64,000 nucleotides of DNA from Saccharicrinis sp963665705. GTDB taxonomy: Bacteria > Bacteroidota > Bacteroidia > Bacteroidales > Marinilabiliaceae. The notes under the pieces are model-generated. The model did no database searches. It saw only the letters and a program-made list of their open reading frames with translations, and was not told where the DNA came from. Every line of letters starts with the position of its first letter. Within the stretch, counting starts at the first letter, position 1. Positions 9,793 to 18,793 of the stretch are shown piece after piece. The DNA is taken from positions 3,596,001 to 3,660,000 of the forward strand of contig OY762448.1 of NCBI GenBank assembly GCA_963665705.1, written 5' to 3'. The position numbers and the translations under genes are program-made.

Positions 9793-12219
9793 CTAATTAG
9801 ATCTAACCAATTCTATATTCACACTTTTATTTTGCTTTAAAAACAAAACTAACTCATTATTTACAACTTTATATTTTGCTCCATCGATTTTAATACCTTT
9901 AGTTGTATAATTATCTCCTAAATCAATAATCACTTTTTGCGATGTATTTGGAGTAAGATGAACAATGGCTTTTTCTTCATTCCACGAAATTTTATCAATA
10001 CAAATATTGCCTCGTGCTAAAACACCACTTAATTCACCAGTTGCCCAATCATCAGGTTTAGCGGGAAAAATAGAAATATATCCAGGTCGAGTATTAACAA
10101 TCATCCTTGTCATTAACGATGGTATCCCACCACTAATATCCATATTAAATAATTCACCTGGATTATGTGTTGTTGCCATACTGTTTGTCCAGTAAAATCG
10201 GGATAAGTACTCTAAAATTTCAGCAGCAGTAGCTTTATCGTGAATATTTACCGCAGCAAAACCCAAATGACACATTCCAAAGGCCATTTCTCCCCCCTGT
10301 TGTTGCTTTCTTATTTTCATGCGTTCATTTATTGTTTTTTGAACAGCATTTTGTAAGTCTTCTGAAGCTAATATTTCAGGATCGGGAACTTCATATAACC
10401 CGTATAAATGGGAAGCATGACGATGAGCCTGATTATCAGTTAAGCCTTTCCATAACCATTCTTTTAAAACACCATCCTCGCTAATTTGATAATCCGGAAG
10501 ATGACTTAAAAACTCTTCCTTTTTCTTTATTTCTTTTGAACTTACACCTAAAATCTTTGCTGCACTAATCCAATTTCTTGTTAATTCCTTAACAATCATT
10601 ACATCCATTGTGGCATTAATACAGTTTTGCCAACGATGTTCCAATGGATTGTTTTCAGGAGAATATGATGGAACTACGATATATTTCCCATCCTCACCCA
10701 TAGTTAAAAAGTCTTCCCAAAAAATCAGGGCTTCATTCATAAATGGAAAGGCATGATTCTTAAGAAAGGTTTTATCTCCTGTATACAAATAATAATCATA
10801 AAAATAAGAAGCAGTCCACCCTGCACCTCCATTCCAATATTCCATACACCAGGTTTCATCATAATGATTATTTAGGCCATGTGTGCTGGTATGCGATGGT
10901 ACATGAATACCTCTTGCTCCATAAAACTGTTTGGCATTGGTTTTATAATCACCCAATAGTTTTTCATGGTAATTAAAATAAGCCATCATTAATTCTGGCA
11001 TATTACCATTTAACAAATTGGATATGGCTACTTCCACATTACCATCATGTGTAAAGTCTGAACACCAACCTGGAGTCCATGTTCCACTCCAGATTCCTTG
11101 TAAGTTAGGCGGATTTGTACCGGTAGAACATAAAATATTGTATCTGGCAGCTTCAAACTGACGTTGTAAAATTCCAGGAGTACTTTTCTTTTTTACAGAT
11201 GATACCAATGTTTCGGATGTCATCTCTTTTTCTGTACTTGTTTCATGCAAATCTAGCTTTACTCTATCATATAATTTTCCATGTGTATTTATCTGATTTT
11301 CCAACAATTGAACATATTCTTTACTTGCATTATTTAATCTGTTTTTTAACACATTAAGCGTGTTAGTATTGTTTTTTTTATAGGGTTCTATACCAGTAAG
11401 AACAATCACTTCATCCGCGTCTTTGATTTGCATTTTTCCTCCATGCTGTTCTGCCGAACCTCCTTTAGTAATCACTTTTAGCAAACAATCATATCCATCA
11501 GGAGAATGCGAGTGTGGTTTACCATAAGCTACATGATAATGCATAAATCCATCCTCTATATGAGTCTCCGATTTCTCTATTAACTCCCTTATTAGCTGGG
11601 ATTGTTCCCATGAATGAGGATATTGATGAAGAAAAATCTCTGTGTTAATTTTTTCAGAACCTTTAATTTGCGTAACAATAACACTATCAGCTCTGGAAGC
11701 AAAAGTCTTTCTTGAGTAGAAACCACTTTTATCTTTCCATTCAACCGTAGCCTCTGCTGTTTCAAAATTGACCATACGTTGATATTTCTCCACATTTGAA
11801 ACGGGCATATCTATCGTAATCTCAGCAGTCGGAACATAAGGATCTGTCCATTTTTTATCACCATATCCGGCATCCTTCCATATCTGAACACCTAATTCAG
11901 CAACTTCTTTATATTTTCCTTCTAACGATAATTTCTTTATTTCATCCAAATGTGAAGTCATATCCGGGGGAATGACAGGTTTTTCATTTGGTATAAATAA
12001 AAGTGCATGATTTAAAATAATTTTTTCCTCAAACGGATTACCCATTATCATTGCACCCATAGTGCCATTTCCTGTTAATAGAGCATCTTCCCATTTAGGG
12101 GCAGGTAGCCAACTTACAAAACCTTTTTCAGGTTTATCCTGAAATTGCCCATATAACGTTAACTGAATAACAGCAGTAATGCAAATCGTAAATAAGAACC
12201 TTTTCTTTCTCATATCCAT
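9793..12219 (-). CDS. GH95-like alpha-L-fucosidase/alpha-L-galactosidase-type enzyme
   Basis: This is a secreted protein of about 808 residues with signal peptide MRKKRFLFTICITAVIQLTLYG. The N-terminal WLPAPKWEDALLTGNGTMGAM and the (alpha/alpha)6-barrel motifs NLQGIWSGTW, SYSPEN, AHRHASHLYGLY and FNMDISGG are those of GH95. By analogy with the Bifidobacterium 1,2-alpha-L-fucosidase (remembered, not searched), Glu522 in SPEN is the candidate acid and Asp694 the candidate base. The first of the two base-assisting asparagines is replaced here by Asp392, with Asn394 kept, which may shift specificity. In a xyloglucan locus the natural job is to remove terminal L-fucose or L-galactose from side chains. 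I chose ATG 12219 (another ATG is at 12213). The frame upstream opens only with a TTG inside a terminator-like hairpin. Confidence 0.8.
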   Translation of the reverse strand: MDMRKKRFLFTICITAVIQLTLYGQFQDKPEKGFVSWLPAPKWEDALLTGNGTMGAMIMGNPFEEKIILNHALLFIPNEKPVIPPDMTSHLDEIKKLSLEGKYKEVAELGVQIWKDAGYGDKKWTDPYVPTAEITIDMPVSNVEKYQRMVNFETAEATVEWKDKSGFYSRKTFASRADSVIVTQIKGSEKINTEIFLHQYPHSWEQSQLIRELIEKSETHIEDGFMHYHVAYGKPHSHSPDGYDCLLKVITKGGSAEQHGGKMQIKDADEVIVLTGIEPYKKNNTNTLNVLKNRLNNASKEYVQLLENQINTHGKLYDRVKLDLHETSTEKEMTSETLVSSVKKKSTPGILQRQFEAARYNILCSTGTNPPNLQGIWSGTWTPGWCSDFTHDGNVEVAISNLLNGNMPELMMAYFNYHEKLLGDYKTNAKQFYGARGIHVPSHTSTHGLNNHYDETWCMEYWNGGAGWTASYFYDYYLYTGDKTFLKNHAFPFMNEALIFWEDFLTMGEDGKYIVVPSYSPENNPLEHRWQNCINATMDVMIVKELTRNWISAAKILGVSSKEIKKKEEFLSHLPDYQISEDGVLKEWLWKGLTDNQAHRHASHLYGLYEVPDPEILASEDLQNAVQKTINERMKIRKQQQGGEMAFGMCHLGFAAVNIHDKATAAEILEYLSRFYWTNSMATTHNPGELFNMDISGGIPSLMTRMIVNTRPGYISIFPAKPDDWATGELSGVLARGNICIDKISWNEEKAIVHLTPNTSQKVIIDLGDNYTTKGIKIDGAKYKVVNNELVLFLKQNKSVNIELVRSN

Positions 12220-12231
12220 AATTCTAGTAAA

Positions 12232-12265
12232 AATTAATCCCGACAAACATTTGCCTGTCGGGATT
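12232..12265 (-). terminator. Hairpin between GH31 and GH95-like genes
   Basis: A perfect 10-bp stem (12236-12245 AATCCCGACA with 12256-12265 TGTCGGGATT) has a 10-base loop. In the minus direction it is followed by AATTTTT, so it resembles a weak intrinsic terminator or an mRNA-stabilising hairpin within the operon. It would set a lower level for the downstream GH95-like and GH3 genes. Confidence 0.6.
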
Positions 12266-12297
12266 AAAATGTTTTCCCATAAAGTTAATGGTAGGTA

Positions 12298-15159
12298 TTA
12301 TAGTTTTATACTAATCTCTTCACCATCATATTTTATTTCTTTTCCTTTATACTGATCAAAATTAAAATCAACCTTTTTATCTTTTGAAGCAAACACAATA
12401 TTAAAAGTTCTATCCTGAAGCATACCCTTGTAAGCGCCTTTACGTTTACCTATTGTTAGTTTTCCATCTTTCTCAGACCAGGAAACCGGAATTAAACTGT
12501 ACTGCTCATTTTCATAATTGTAATTTAAACCTTCATCTTCATAAAGTTCAAAATGGGCATCCCCTCCCGTGTAAACAATTAGTTTTATTGGAGCATCTAA
12601 TTTTTGAGCTGTATATTCAATTTCAGGACCAACAGGTAAAATTGAACCTGCTTTTACAAATAAAGGCATTCTTTCATATGGAGCATCTGCAGAAATGGTT
12701 TGTCCTCCTTCTATAAATGTACCATCATAAGCATTATACCAACCTTTTCCTTTTGGTAAATAAACGTCTTTACTTCGGGCTTTATATTCATATACCGGAC
12801 ATACCATAATAGAAGGGCCAAACATATATTGATCATCAATATTTTCAACCTCTTTATCGGAAGCAAAATCCATTACTAAAGCTCTCATAATAGTATAGTC
12901 ATCGAAATAAACATGACCTGCCAAAGAATAAATATAAGGCATCAAGCGATAACGTAATTTATTATAATATACTATACTTTTATAAGTAGATTGCTCTTTA
13001 GGATCCAGGTTATATACTTCTCTGTAAGGATATTGGCCATGAGCACGATATAAAGGAACAAATGTTCCGAATTGATACCAACGTGTATTCAACTCTCGCC
13101 ATTCTTTTAAATCTTCACTACCCTCTTTAGCACTTTCATATCTCTTTTCAACACAAAACCCGCCTATATCCATTGTCCAATATGGAACTCCGGACATTGC
13201 AAAGTTCATACCTGCAGTAATCTGTGCTTTCATATCTTCCCATCGGGTACCAATATCTCCACTCCAGGTGGCAGTACTATATCTTTGTAATCCTGCAAAA
13301 CCAGAACGGGTTAATAAAAACACTCTTTTGTTTGGATCTACGCTTCGTTGTCCATTATAAATAGCATCCGCATTCATTAATGCATAAGTATTAAAAAACT
13401 CAGTTGATGAACCCATTGCAGTAGGAGTAGAAAGCTTTTTTCGATACTCTAAACTGGCATTAGATAAAATATCTGGTTCTGAAGCATCCATCCACCATGC
13501 ATCCATTCCATATTTATAAATATTATCTCTCATTTGCTCCCAAAACAACTGACGAGCTCCTTTACTATACGGATCATAGAAGGAACCAATATACCCTTTA
13601 CCAATCCAGTCTTTAACACTATCTTTTACCGTTTGCTGGTAGATATATCCTTTTTCATCCAGTTCTTTGTAATTATCGGTATTGCAGTAAAATTTAGGCC
13701 AAACAGAAATCATACATCTGGCATTCATTGCATGAATATCATCCATCATTTTTTGAGGATCAGGAAAACGTGAAGCATCAAACTTATGACTTCCCCACTG
13801 ATCCACTTCCCAATACGACCAATCTTGTACAATATTATCAATAGGAATATGTCTTTTTCTAAATTCAGCCAGGTTACTTACAATCTCATCCTGTGTTTTG
13901 TAACGCTCTCTACTTTGCCAAAAACCATAAGCCCAACGAGGAAGAATGGAGGCTTTTCCTGTAAGTTGACGATATCCACTGATTATTTTATCCATATTAT
14001 CTCCATGAATAAAATAATAATCCATCTCCTGTCCCATTTCCGACCACAGAGTTAATTTCTCTTGTTCTGTTTCTGGTCTTGGACTTAATGCTTTTAATCC
14101 AATATAAGAAATACCACCATCCGGCTTCCAGTCTAATTTCACAGGAACTTTTTGACCTGCCTCCAAATGAACTTTAAATTTATAAGTATTAGGATTCCAG
14201 GCAGTTCTCCATCGTTCTTTTACAACTTCCTTACCATCCACTTCAACACGTGTATATCCGGCATAATAAAGTTTAAAGAAATAATCTCCCGTTTCTTTAG
14301 CTTCAATTTCGCCTTCCCATACAATTTCAGAACTATTAAAAGGAAAATCCTTAGGGAATTTATTTACTGTCTCTAAGTTTTCATAGTCGATTTCTGACTC
14401 TTCTCTTTGAGTAAAAACACTACCATTGGAAGTAATATATTTAGCAGTTAAACCTCCCTCTTTACCTTCATTGTTATACAATTTAAATTGAGATAACTCA
14501 CTGTATTCATTAGGGTTACCAAAACGAGTTAATGAATAATTATCCCAAAGCAATCCATAATGTTTATTAGATACAATAAATGGAATAGATACTTTTGTAT
14601 TATACTGATATAATATTTCGTTTTTACCCTTATAGTTCCATTCATCACTTTGATGTTGTCCTAAACCATAAAAAGCTTCATCCTTAGGAGATTCAAACAC
14701 TTGTTCAAAAGTATATCCGGAAGTACCCTCTACTGAAATTGGAGTAAATTTTTTACTGCTTCCTTTATCTTCTTGTAGCAAAGGATTTCCATCCAAATCA
14801 AAAAAGGCCACCTCTCCTGTAACTAAAGATACTTTAGCTTTTATAGTAGCTGTTGTTATTTCAACCTCATCATTATTTTCAACAACATCATACTTTACAT
14901 TATTTTGTTTTTGAGGAACAATGATTAAACTTTTTCTATTGGAAAATTCCTTTTCAGGAGTTGCTACTACCCGAATAATATCGTCAGAAACAACTTCCAA
15001 TTTTACTAATGAAGCATCTGAATTCTGTTTCTGTTTCAACTGTATAACTATTCCATCATCGACTTTTTGATAATCAGGCTTTGAACATGAAAACGTAACA
15101 AATCCTATAACTATTAAAGCGAATAACGTTTTCATCTTTCTTTTTAACTTATCCATCAT
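12298..15159 (-). CDS. GH31 alpha-xylosidase-type lipoprotein with PA14 insert
   Basis: This 953-residue lipoprotein has a lipobox ending at Cys25 (IVIGFVTFSC). Its order is the GH31 N-terminal beta-sandwich, a PA14 domain inserted at about residues 240-360 (GDYFFKLYYAGYTRVEVDGK), and then the catalytic barrel. The likely nucleophile is Asp558 in WWMDASEPD, and the likely acid/base is Asp635 in TWSGDIGTRW. The PA14 insertion in this position is the hallmark of xyloglucan-active GH31 alpha-xylosidases such as those of Cellvibrio and Bacteroides ovatus (remembered knowledge). The role would be removing xylose from the non-reducing end of xyloglucan oligosaccharides so that GH3 can take the exposed glucose. 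The start lies 8 bp after the GH5 stop, so the two form one operon. Two ATGs occur in tandem (15159 and 15156). Confidence 0.93.
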   Translation of the reverse strand: MMDKLKRKMKTLFALIVIGFVTFSCSKPDYQKVDDGIVIQLKQKQNSDASLVKLEVVSDDIIRVVATPEKEFSNRKSLIIVPQKQNNVKYDVVENNDEVEITTATIKAKVSLVTGEVAFFDLDGNPLLQEDKGSSKKFTPISVEGTSGYTFEQVFESPKDEAFYGLGQHQSDEWNYKGKNEILYQYNTKVSIPFIVSNKHYGLLWDNYSLTRFGNPNEYSELSQFKLYNNEGKEGGLTAKYITSNGSVFTQREESEIDYENLETVNKFPKDFPFNSSEIVWEGEIEAKETGDYFFKLYYAGYTRVEVDGKEVVKERWRTAWNPNTYKFKVHLEAGQKVPVKLDWKPDGGISYIGLKALSPRPETEQEKLTLWSEMGQEMDYYFIHGDNMDKIISGYRQLTGKASILPRWAYGFWQSRERYKTQDEIVSNLAEFRKRHIPIDNIVQDWSYWEVDQWGSHKFDASRFPDPQKMMDDIHAMNARCMISVWPKFYCNTDNYKELDEKGYIYQQTVKDSVKDWIGKGYIGSFYDPYSKGARQLFWEQMRDNIYKYGMDAWWMDASEPDILSNASLEYRKKLSTPTAMGSSTEFFNTYALMNADAIYNGQRSVDPNKRVFLLTRSGFAGLQRYSTATWSGDIGTRWEDMKAQITAGMNFAMSGVPYWTMDIGGFCVEKRYESAKEGSEDLKEWRELNTRWYQFGTFVPLYRAHGQYPYREVYNLDPKEQSTYKSIVYYNKLRYRLMPYIYSLAGHVYFDDYTIMRALVMDFASDKEVENIDDQYMFGPSIMVCPVYEYKARSKDVYLPKGKGWYNAYDGTFIEGGQTISADAPYERMPLFVKAGSILPVGPEIEYTAQKLDAPIKLIVYTGGDAHFELYEDEGLNYNYENEQYSLIPVSWSEKDGKLTIGKRKGAYKGMLQDRTFNIVFASKDKKVDFNFDQYKGKEIKYDGEEISIKL

Positions 15160-15167
15160 ATATTGCT

Positions 15168-16853
15168 TTATTTATAAACATTTATAATTGCCTCAATAGC
15201 GCTACTATGCACAGGTTCACCTGTTGATCGGTTAAATAAACCTGAAGCATTTTTTGTTGTATAGCCATTGTCCCAATAAAAAGTGGTTATGCCCATACTT
15301 TCTGCAACCTCATTTATTTTGGCATGATAGTAATTTCTTGATTCCTCATGTTTTGCTTGAGCTTCAGTGGACATATCACCACGTAACATTGCTGAATACT
15401 CTCCAATAATTACAGGAATATCATTATCTATATATTTTGTTTTTAATTTTTGGAACTGAGCTTCAAGGTAATCTTCTTGTCCCCAATCAGAAACATCAGT
15501 ATAATCTTGTCCCCATTGTGTATTATAACCATCATCCGTTTTTATTGTAAATTCATAAGGATCATAATAATGCACTTCAAGGATCAATCGATTTTCTACC
15601 GCATCTGTAGGCATTGTATTTAAGTTTATACCATGATCAATATTTGTATTATAGGTTTGCACTACCAAGTTACGATAAGCATTCTTTCCTCCAGTAGCTC
15701 TTACTGCATCAACAAAAGTTTGAACATACGACTCTTGTACTTCAATATTTTCAGTGGTAGGTGTATTGTAATTTTCTCGAACTTCATTGGTACCTGCAAA
15801 CAACAGATGCTCATCATAATCTCTAAAAAAAGTAGCAATTTGAATCCAAAGCGCATACTGTTTTTTATTAACCTCATCCTGATAGCTATAAAGTGGATGT
15901 TCTTCAAGCCAACCACCATCCCAGTGTATATTTATTATAGCATACAAATCAGAATTATAGCAGTAATCTACAACTTCTTTTACTCTGGTTAACCACTCTT
16001 CACTAATTTGATATGTTTCTTCATCTATGATGTAACTATCCCATGCGCAAGGAATTCTGATAGCATTAAATCCGGCATCCTTCACACCATCAATTAAATC
16101 TTGATTAATTTTTGGATTGCCCCACAAAGTTTCACCTCCGGGAACTTCCAATGAATTCCCAACATTCCATCCCACTATCATTTTTGCGGCAAGTGTTTCG
16201 GCATCTGACTCAACACCTGTAATATCTTCGGGTATTGAAGGATTATTCCCTTCTTGATTAACGGTTATTACTTCTGAAATATCATTTAATGTATAAGTGA
16301 TTTCACCTTCACGAGGAATATATGTTGTATTGGCTTCTACAACATATACTTCACTTGAATCCTTTAATGTTTTTAATGTCTTTTTTGTTATCCAATCACA
16401 ATTAATTAAAACTTCAAATGCTTCACTTGTCTGCAAGTGTACACTAACTTCTCCCCCTTCATTTGAGATATCAATTTCATTTGATGCAACAGTTAATAAA
16501 TAAGCTTTTTCTTGTTGTACTTGTACTTGTCGATTAAGTTCACCACCTTGGATACCTATTACTACACTTCGTTCTTCAAATAAATTATTCTCTTCTAAAC
16601 TAACTACTACTGTAGTATTGCCTGAAGAACCTGATTGAGGAGACACACTACACCATGTTTCTGATATATCTATCGTCCAATCAATATTACTATTTATATA
16701 AAACGTTTTTGTATTTTCCGAACTTGAGACAGTCATATTTTCTAATGAAACTGTTAGCTCAGGAGTTATTTCCGAATTCTCATTACTACAAGCTAAAATA
16801 CCCGCAAAAAGAACTACAAATAATATTGTTATATATGACCGATATAATTTCAT
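15168..16853 (-). CDS. GH5 (subfamily 4-like) endo-xyloglucanase with two BACON domains
   Basis: This 561-residue surface lipoprotein (lipobox Cys22) carries two successive BACON domains (about residues 32-115 and 120-203) and a GH5 barrel from about 215. The acid/base is Glu357 in LLFAGTNEVRE and the nucleophile Glu485 in VIIGEYSA. GWNVGNSLEVPGG plus ETLWGNPK and AGFNAIRIPCAW match GH5 subfamily 4. The BACON-GH5_4 architecture is that of the outer-membrane endo-xyloglucanase of the B. ovatus xyloglucan locus, except that two BACON modules are present here. BACON domains are thought to act mainly as spacers holding the catalytic domain away from the membrane. It would make the first cut in the backbone, feeding SusCD. 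It follows SusD by 185 bp, with a strong hairpin between them. Confidence 0.92.
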   Translation of the reverse strand: MKLYRSYITILFVVLFAGILACSNENSEITPELTVSLENMTVSSSENTKTFYINSNIDWTIDISETWCSVSPQSGSSGNTTVVVSLEENNLFEERSVVIGIQGGELNRQVQVQQEKAYLLTVASNEIDISNEGGEVSVHLQTSEAFEVLINCDWITKKTLKTLKDSSEVYVVEANTTYIPREGEITYTLNDISEVITVNQEGNNPSIPEDITGVESDAETLAAKMIVGWNVGNSLEVPGGETLWGNPKINQDLIDGVKDAGFNAIRIPCAWDSYIIDEETYQISEEWLTRVKEVVDYCYNSDLYAIINIHWDGGWLEEHPLYSYQDEVNKKQYALWIQIATFFRDYDEHLLFAGTNEVRENYNTPTTENIEVQESYVQTFVDAVRATGGKNAYRNLVVQTYNTNIDHGINLNTMPTDAVENRLILEVHYYDPYEFTIKTDDGYNTQWGQDYTDVSDWGQEDYLEAQFQKLKTKYIDNDIPVIIGEYSAMLRGDMSTEAQAKHEESRNYYHAKINEVAESMGITTFYWDNGYTTKNASGLFNRSTGEPVHSSAIEAIINVYK

Positions 16854-16991
16854 TCTTAATATTTCTATTTATACTATTTTTTCAAAATTTGAAAAAGCAA
16901 TATGATTACCCATTATAAAACAGACCTTTACACCCACTGGCTATCAATCACTTATAAACATAACACAACTTACCCAATATTTAATTGTTTG

Positions 16992-17025
16992 AACAGATAC
17001 CTGATCTGTAAATCAGGTATCTGTT
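16992..17025 (-). promoter_or_regulatory. Strong hairpin between susD and GH5 gene
   Basis: A perfect 14-bp stem (AACAGATACCTGAT 16992-17005 with ATCAGGTATCTGTT 17012-17025) closes a 6-base loop. No T-tract follows in the minus direction, so it is not a standard intrinsic terminator. Hairpins at this place in susCD operons are usually taken as processing or stability elements that keep susCD mRNA more abundant than the enzyme mRNA; that function is inferred here. The rest of 16854-17038 is A/T-rich without a reading frame. Confidence 0.6.
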
Positions 17026-17038
17026 AGAATTAAATATC

Positions 17039-18778
17039 TTAATATCCAGGATTTTGATCACTTTGAGAGATTCCATCATTTCTTACAATTTCATCATACG
17101 GAATTGGATATAAGAACTTATTTTCATCAACTTCAAAAGTTCTGTAAGTACGCCAATCATTATATGCATCCGTTGATCCTGGAGCTGTACCGGTATTTGC
17201 AGGATATTCTTTATTCAAAAATTCTTTAAGCATACCGCTTCTTTTCATATCAAAAAATAAGGAATACTCAGCATTATTTTCGTGACGACGTTCCCAATTA
17301 CATGCAAATACCCCAACATTAACAGAAGAATAACCTTTAGTTGAATATAGATCAGTATAATATGTTTGAGCATCAGGAACGGTTACCAATTCTGTATTCA
17401 TAGGTATCGGATAATCTGGTTCACTATCTGCTAAACCATTTTCAACCTCAAGGTTACCCCAGGCACGGTTTCTAACTTGCATAATTGCATCCCAGGCTGC
17501 AGCTTCATCTGTATTTGTTACAAAACAACATTCTGCATAATCCAACAATAAATTTGAATAACGATAGTAATGTTCGGTAAATGGGGCATTAATTGTACTC
17601 CAATAATCATTAGTTGTTCTCCAATACTTTATACTAGAAATATTAGGCATATACTCAGATCCGGTTTTTACATTTGGTGCACCATTAGCCCCTATAGTTT
17701 GTTTTGTCCATGGGTTAGTTTCACCTAAGGCAACCATAGATGCACTACGTCTTTTATCTCCTGTTTCATACGAATAATAACATTCCCATGAGATAAATAG
17801 TGATCCCCATCCATTGTATTCCATAGAAGCGGTATTGTAACAAGCCCACATATAATTATCTTCTGTCGGATCCCACCCACTAGTACCAGACATATTATTT
17901 CCATGATCAGAATACAAAACTACACACCAAACATCTTCTTTTGTCCAGGCTTTATCTGTATCATATAACTGACTAAAACATGGTGTTAATTCATAAGGTC
18001 CACTTTCAATAATTGTTTTAAAAATTGATTTTGCATCAGTATAATTATCCAAATACATCAAGGCTTTAGCCTGATATGCTAAACAAAAACCTTTTGTAAT
18101 ACGACCATATTCATCTAAACGAGGTGTCCATTCTAAAATCTTAGCAGCATAATCAAGATCCGCAAGAATAAATTCCCATGATGCATCTTCAGATTCAGGA
18201 CGGGCTTTTGCTGGTGTATTAGCATATGTCTCACCAGTTTCAAGCATAGGAACACGACCAAAATTGATAACCAAATTATAATAGTTATATGCCCTAATAG
18301 CTCTGGCTTCTGCCTCCATCTGTAGTTTCAAATTTTCGCCATCTTCGATTCCTGAAACATCAAAACTACTCAGTCCATCTAAAAACTGATTACATCTACT
18401 AATGGCTCTGTAATGTCCTTGCCATGTAGAAAGAAATTCACTACTTGTTGAAGTCCAGTCTTCAGTATTATATGCTTTATCCCAACCTGATGCTTGTGTA
18501 TCCAATGTAGGGTGATTAGCTAACATAAATTGTGGCTTAAATCCCCACATTGAAGCATCATCATCATCTGAATTATCCTTTGTTGGATAAAATGTATCAT
18601 AAAGTCCTATCAATCCTGCCTCTGCATTTTCCTGGCTTTCAAACATATAGTCTGAGGATAAGATATTATAATGATCCACATCTAAAAAATCCTCATTATT
18701 ACAGGAAACCAAGCCAAGGGCAAAAGCACAAATTAACGATACTAATATATTGTGTTTTGTTCTCATAATCTTTTTCAT
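17039..18778 (-). CDS. SusD-like surface glycan-binding lipoprotein (locus 1)
   Basis: This 579-residue SusD/RagB protein begins with a lipoprotein signal (ILVSLICAFALGLVSC, Cys26). The mature start NNEDFLDVDHYN and the C-terminus (FLYPIPYDEIVRNDGISQSDQNPGY) are textbook SusD. The TPR-like middle contains AEARAIRAYNYYNLVINFGRVPM. It caps the SusC channel and captures oligosaccharide, presumably xyloglucan pieces. It starts 15 bp after the SusC stop, so it is translationally close. The start used is ATG 18778; ATG 18766 is equally compatible with the signal peptide. No further surface glycan-binding protein gene follows it, unlike in several characterised xyloglucan loci. Confidence 0.95.
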   Translation of the reverse strand: MKKIMRTKHNILVSLICAFALGLVSCNNEDFLDVDHYNILSSDYMFESQENAEAGLIGLYDTFYPTKDNSDDDDASMWGFKPQFMLANHPTLDTQASGWDKAYNTEDWTSTSSEFLSTWQGHYRAISRCNQFLDGLSSFDVSGIEDGENLKLQMEAEARAIRAYNYYNLVINFGRVPMLETGETYANTPAKARPESEDASWEFILADLDYAAKILEWTPRLDEYGRITKGFCLAYQAKALMYLDNYTDAKSIFKTIIESGPYELTPCFSQLYDTDKAWTKEDVWCVVLYSDHGNNMSGTSGWDPTEDNYMWACYNTASMEYNGWGSLFISWECYYSYETGDKRRSASMVALGETNPWTKQTIGANGAPNVKTGSEYMPNISSIKYWRTTNDYWSTINAPFTEHYYRYSNLLLDYAECCFVTNTDEAAAWDAIMQVRNRAWGNLEVENGLADSEPDYPIPMNTELVTVPDAQTYYTDLYSTKGYSSVNVGVFACNWERRHENNAEYSLFFDMKRSGMLKEFLNKEYPANTGTAPGSTDAYNDWRTYRTFEVDENKFLYPIPYDEIVRNDGISQSDQNPGY

Positions 18779-18793
18779 TAATTATTATTTAAA

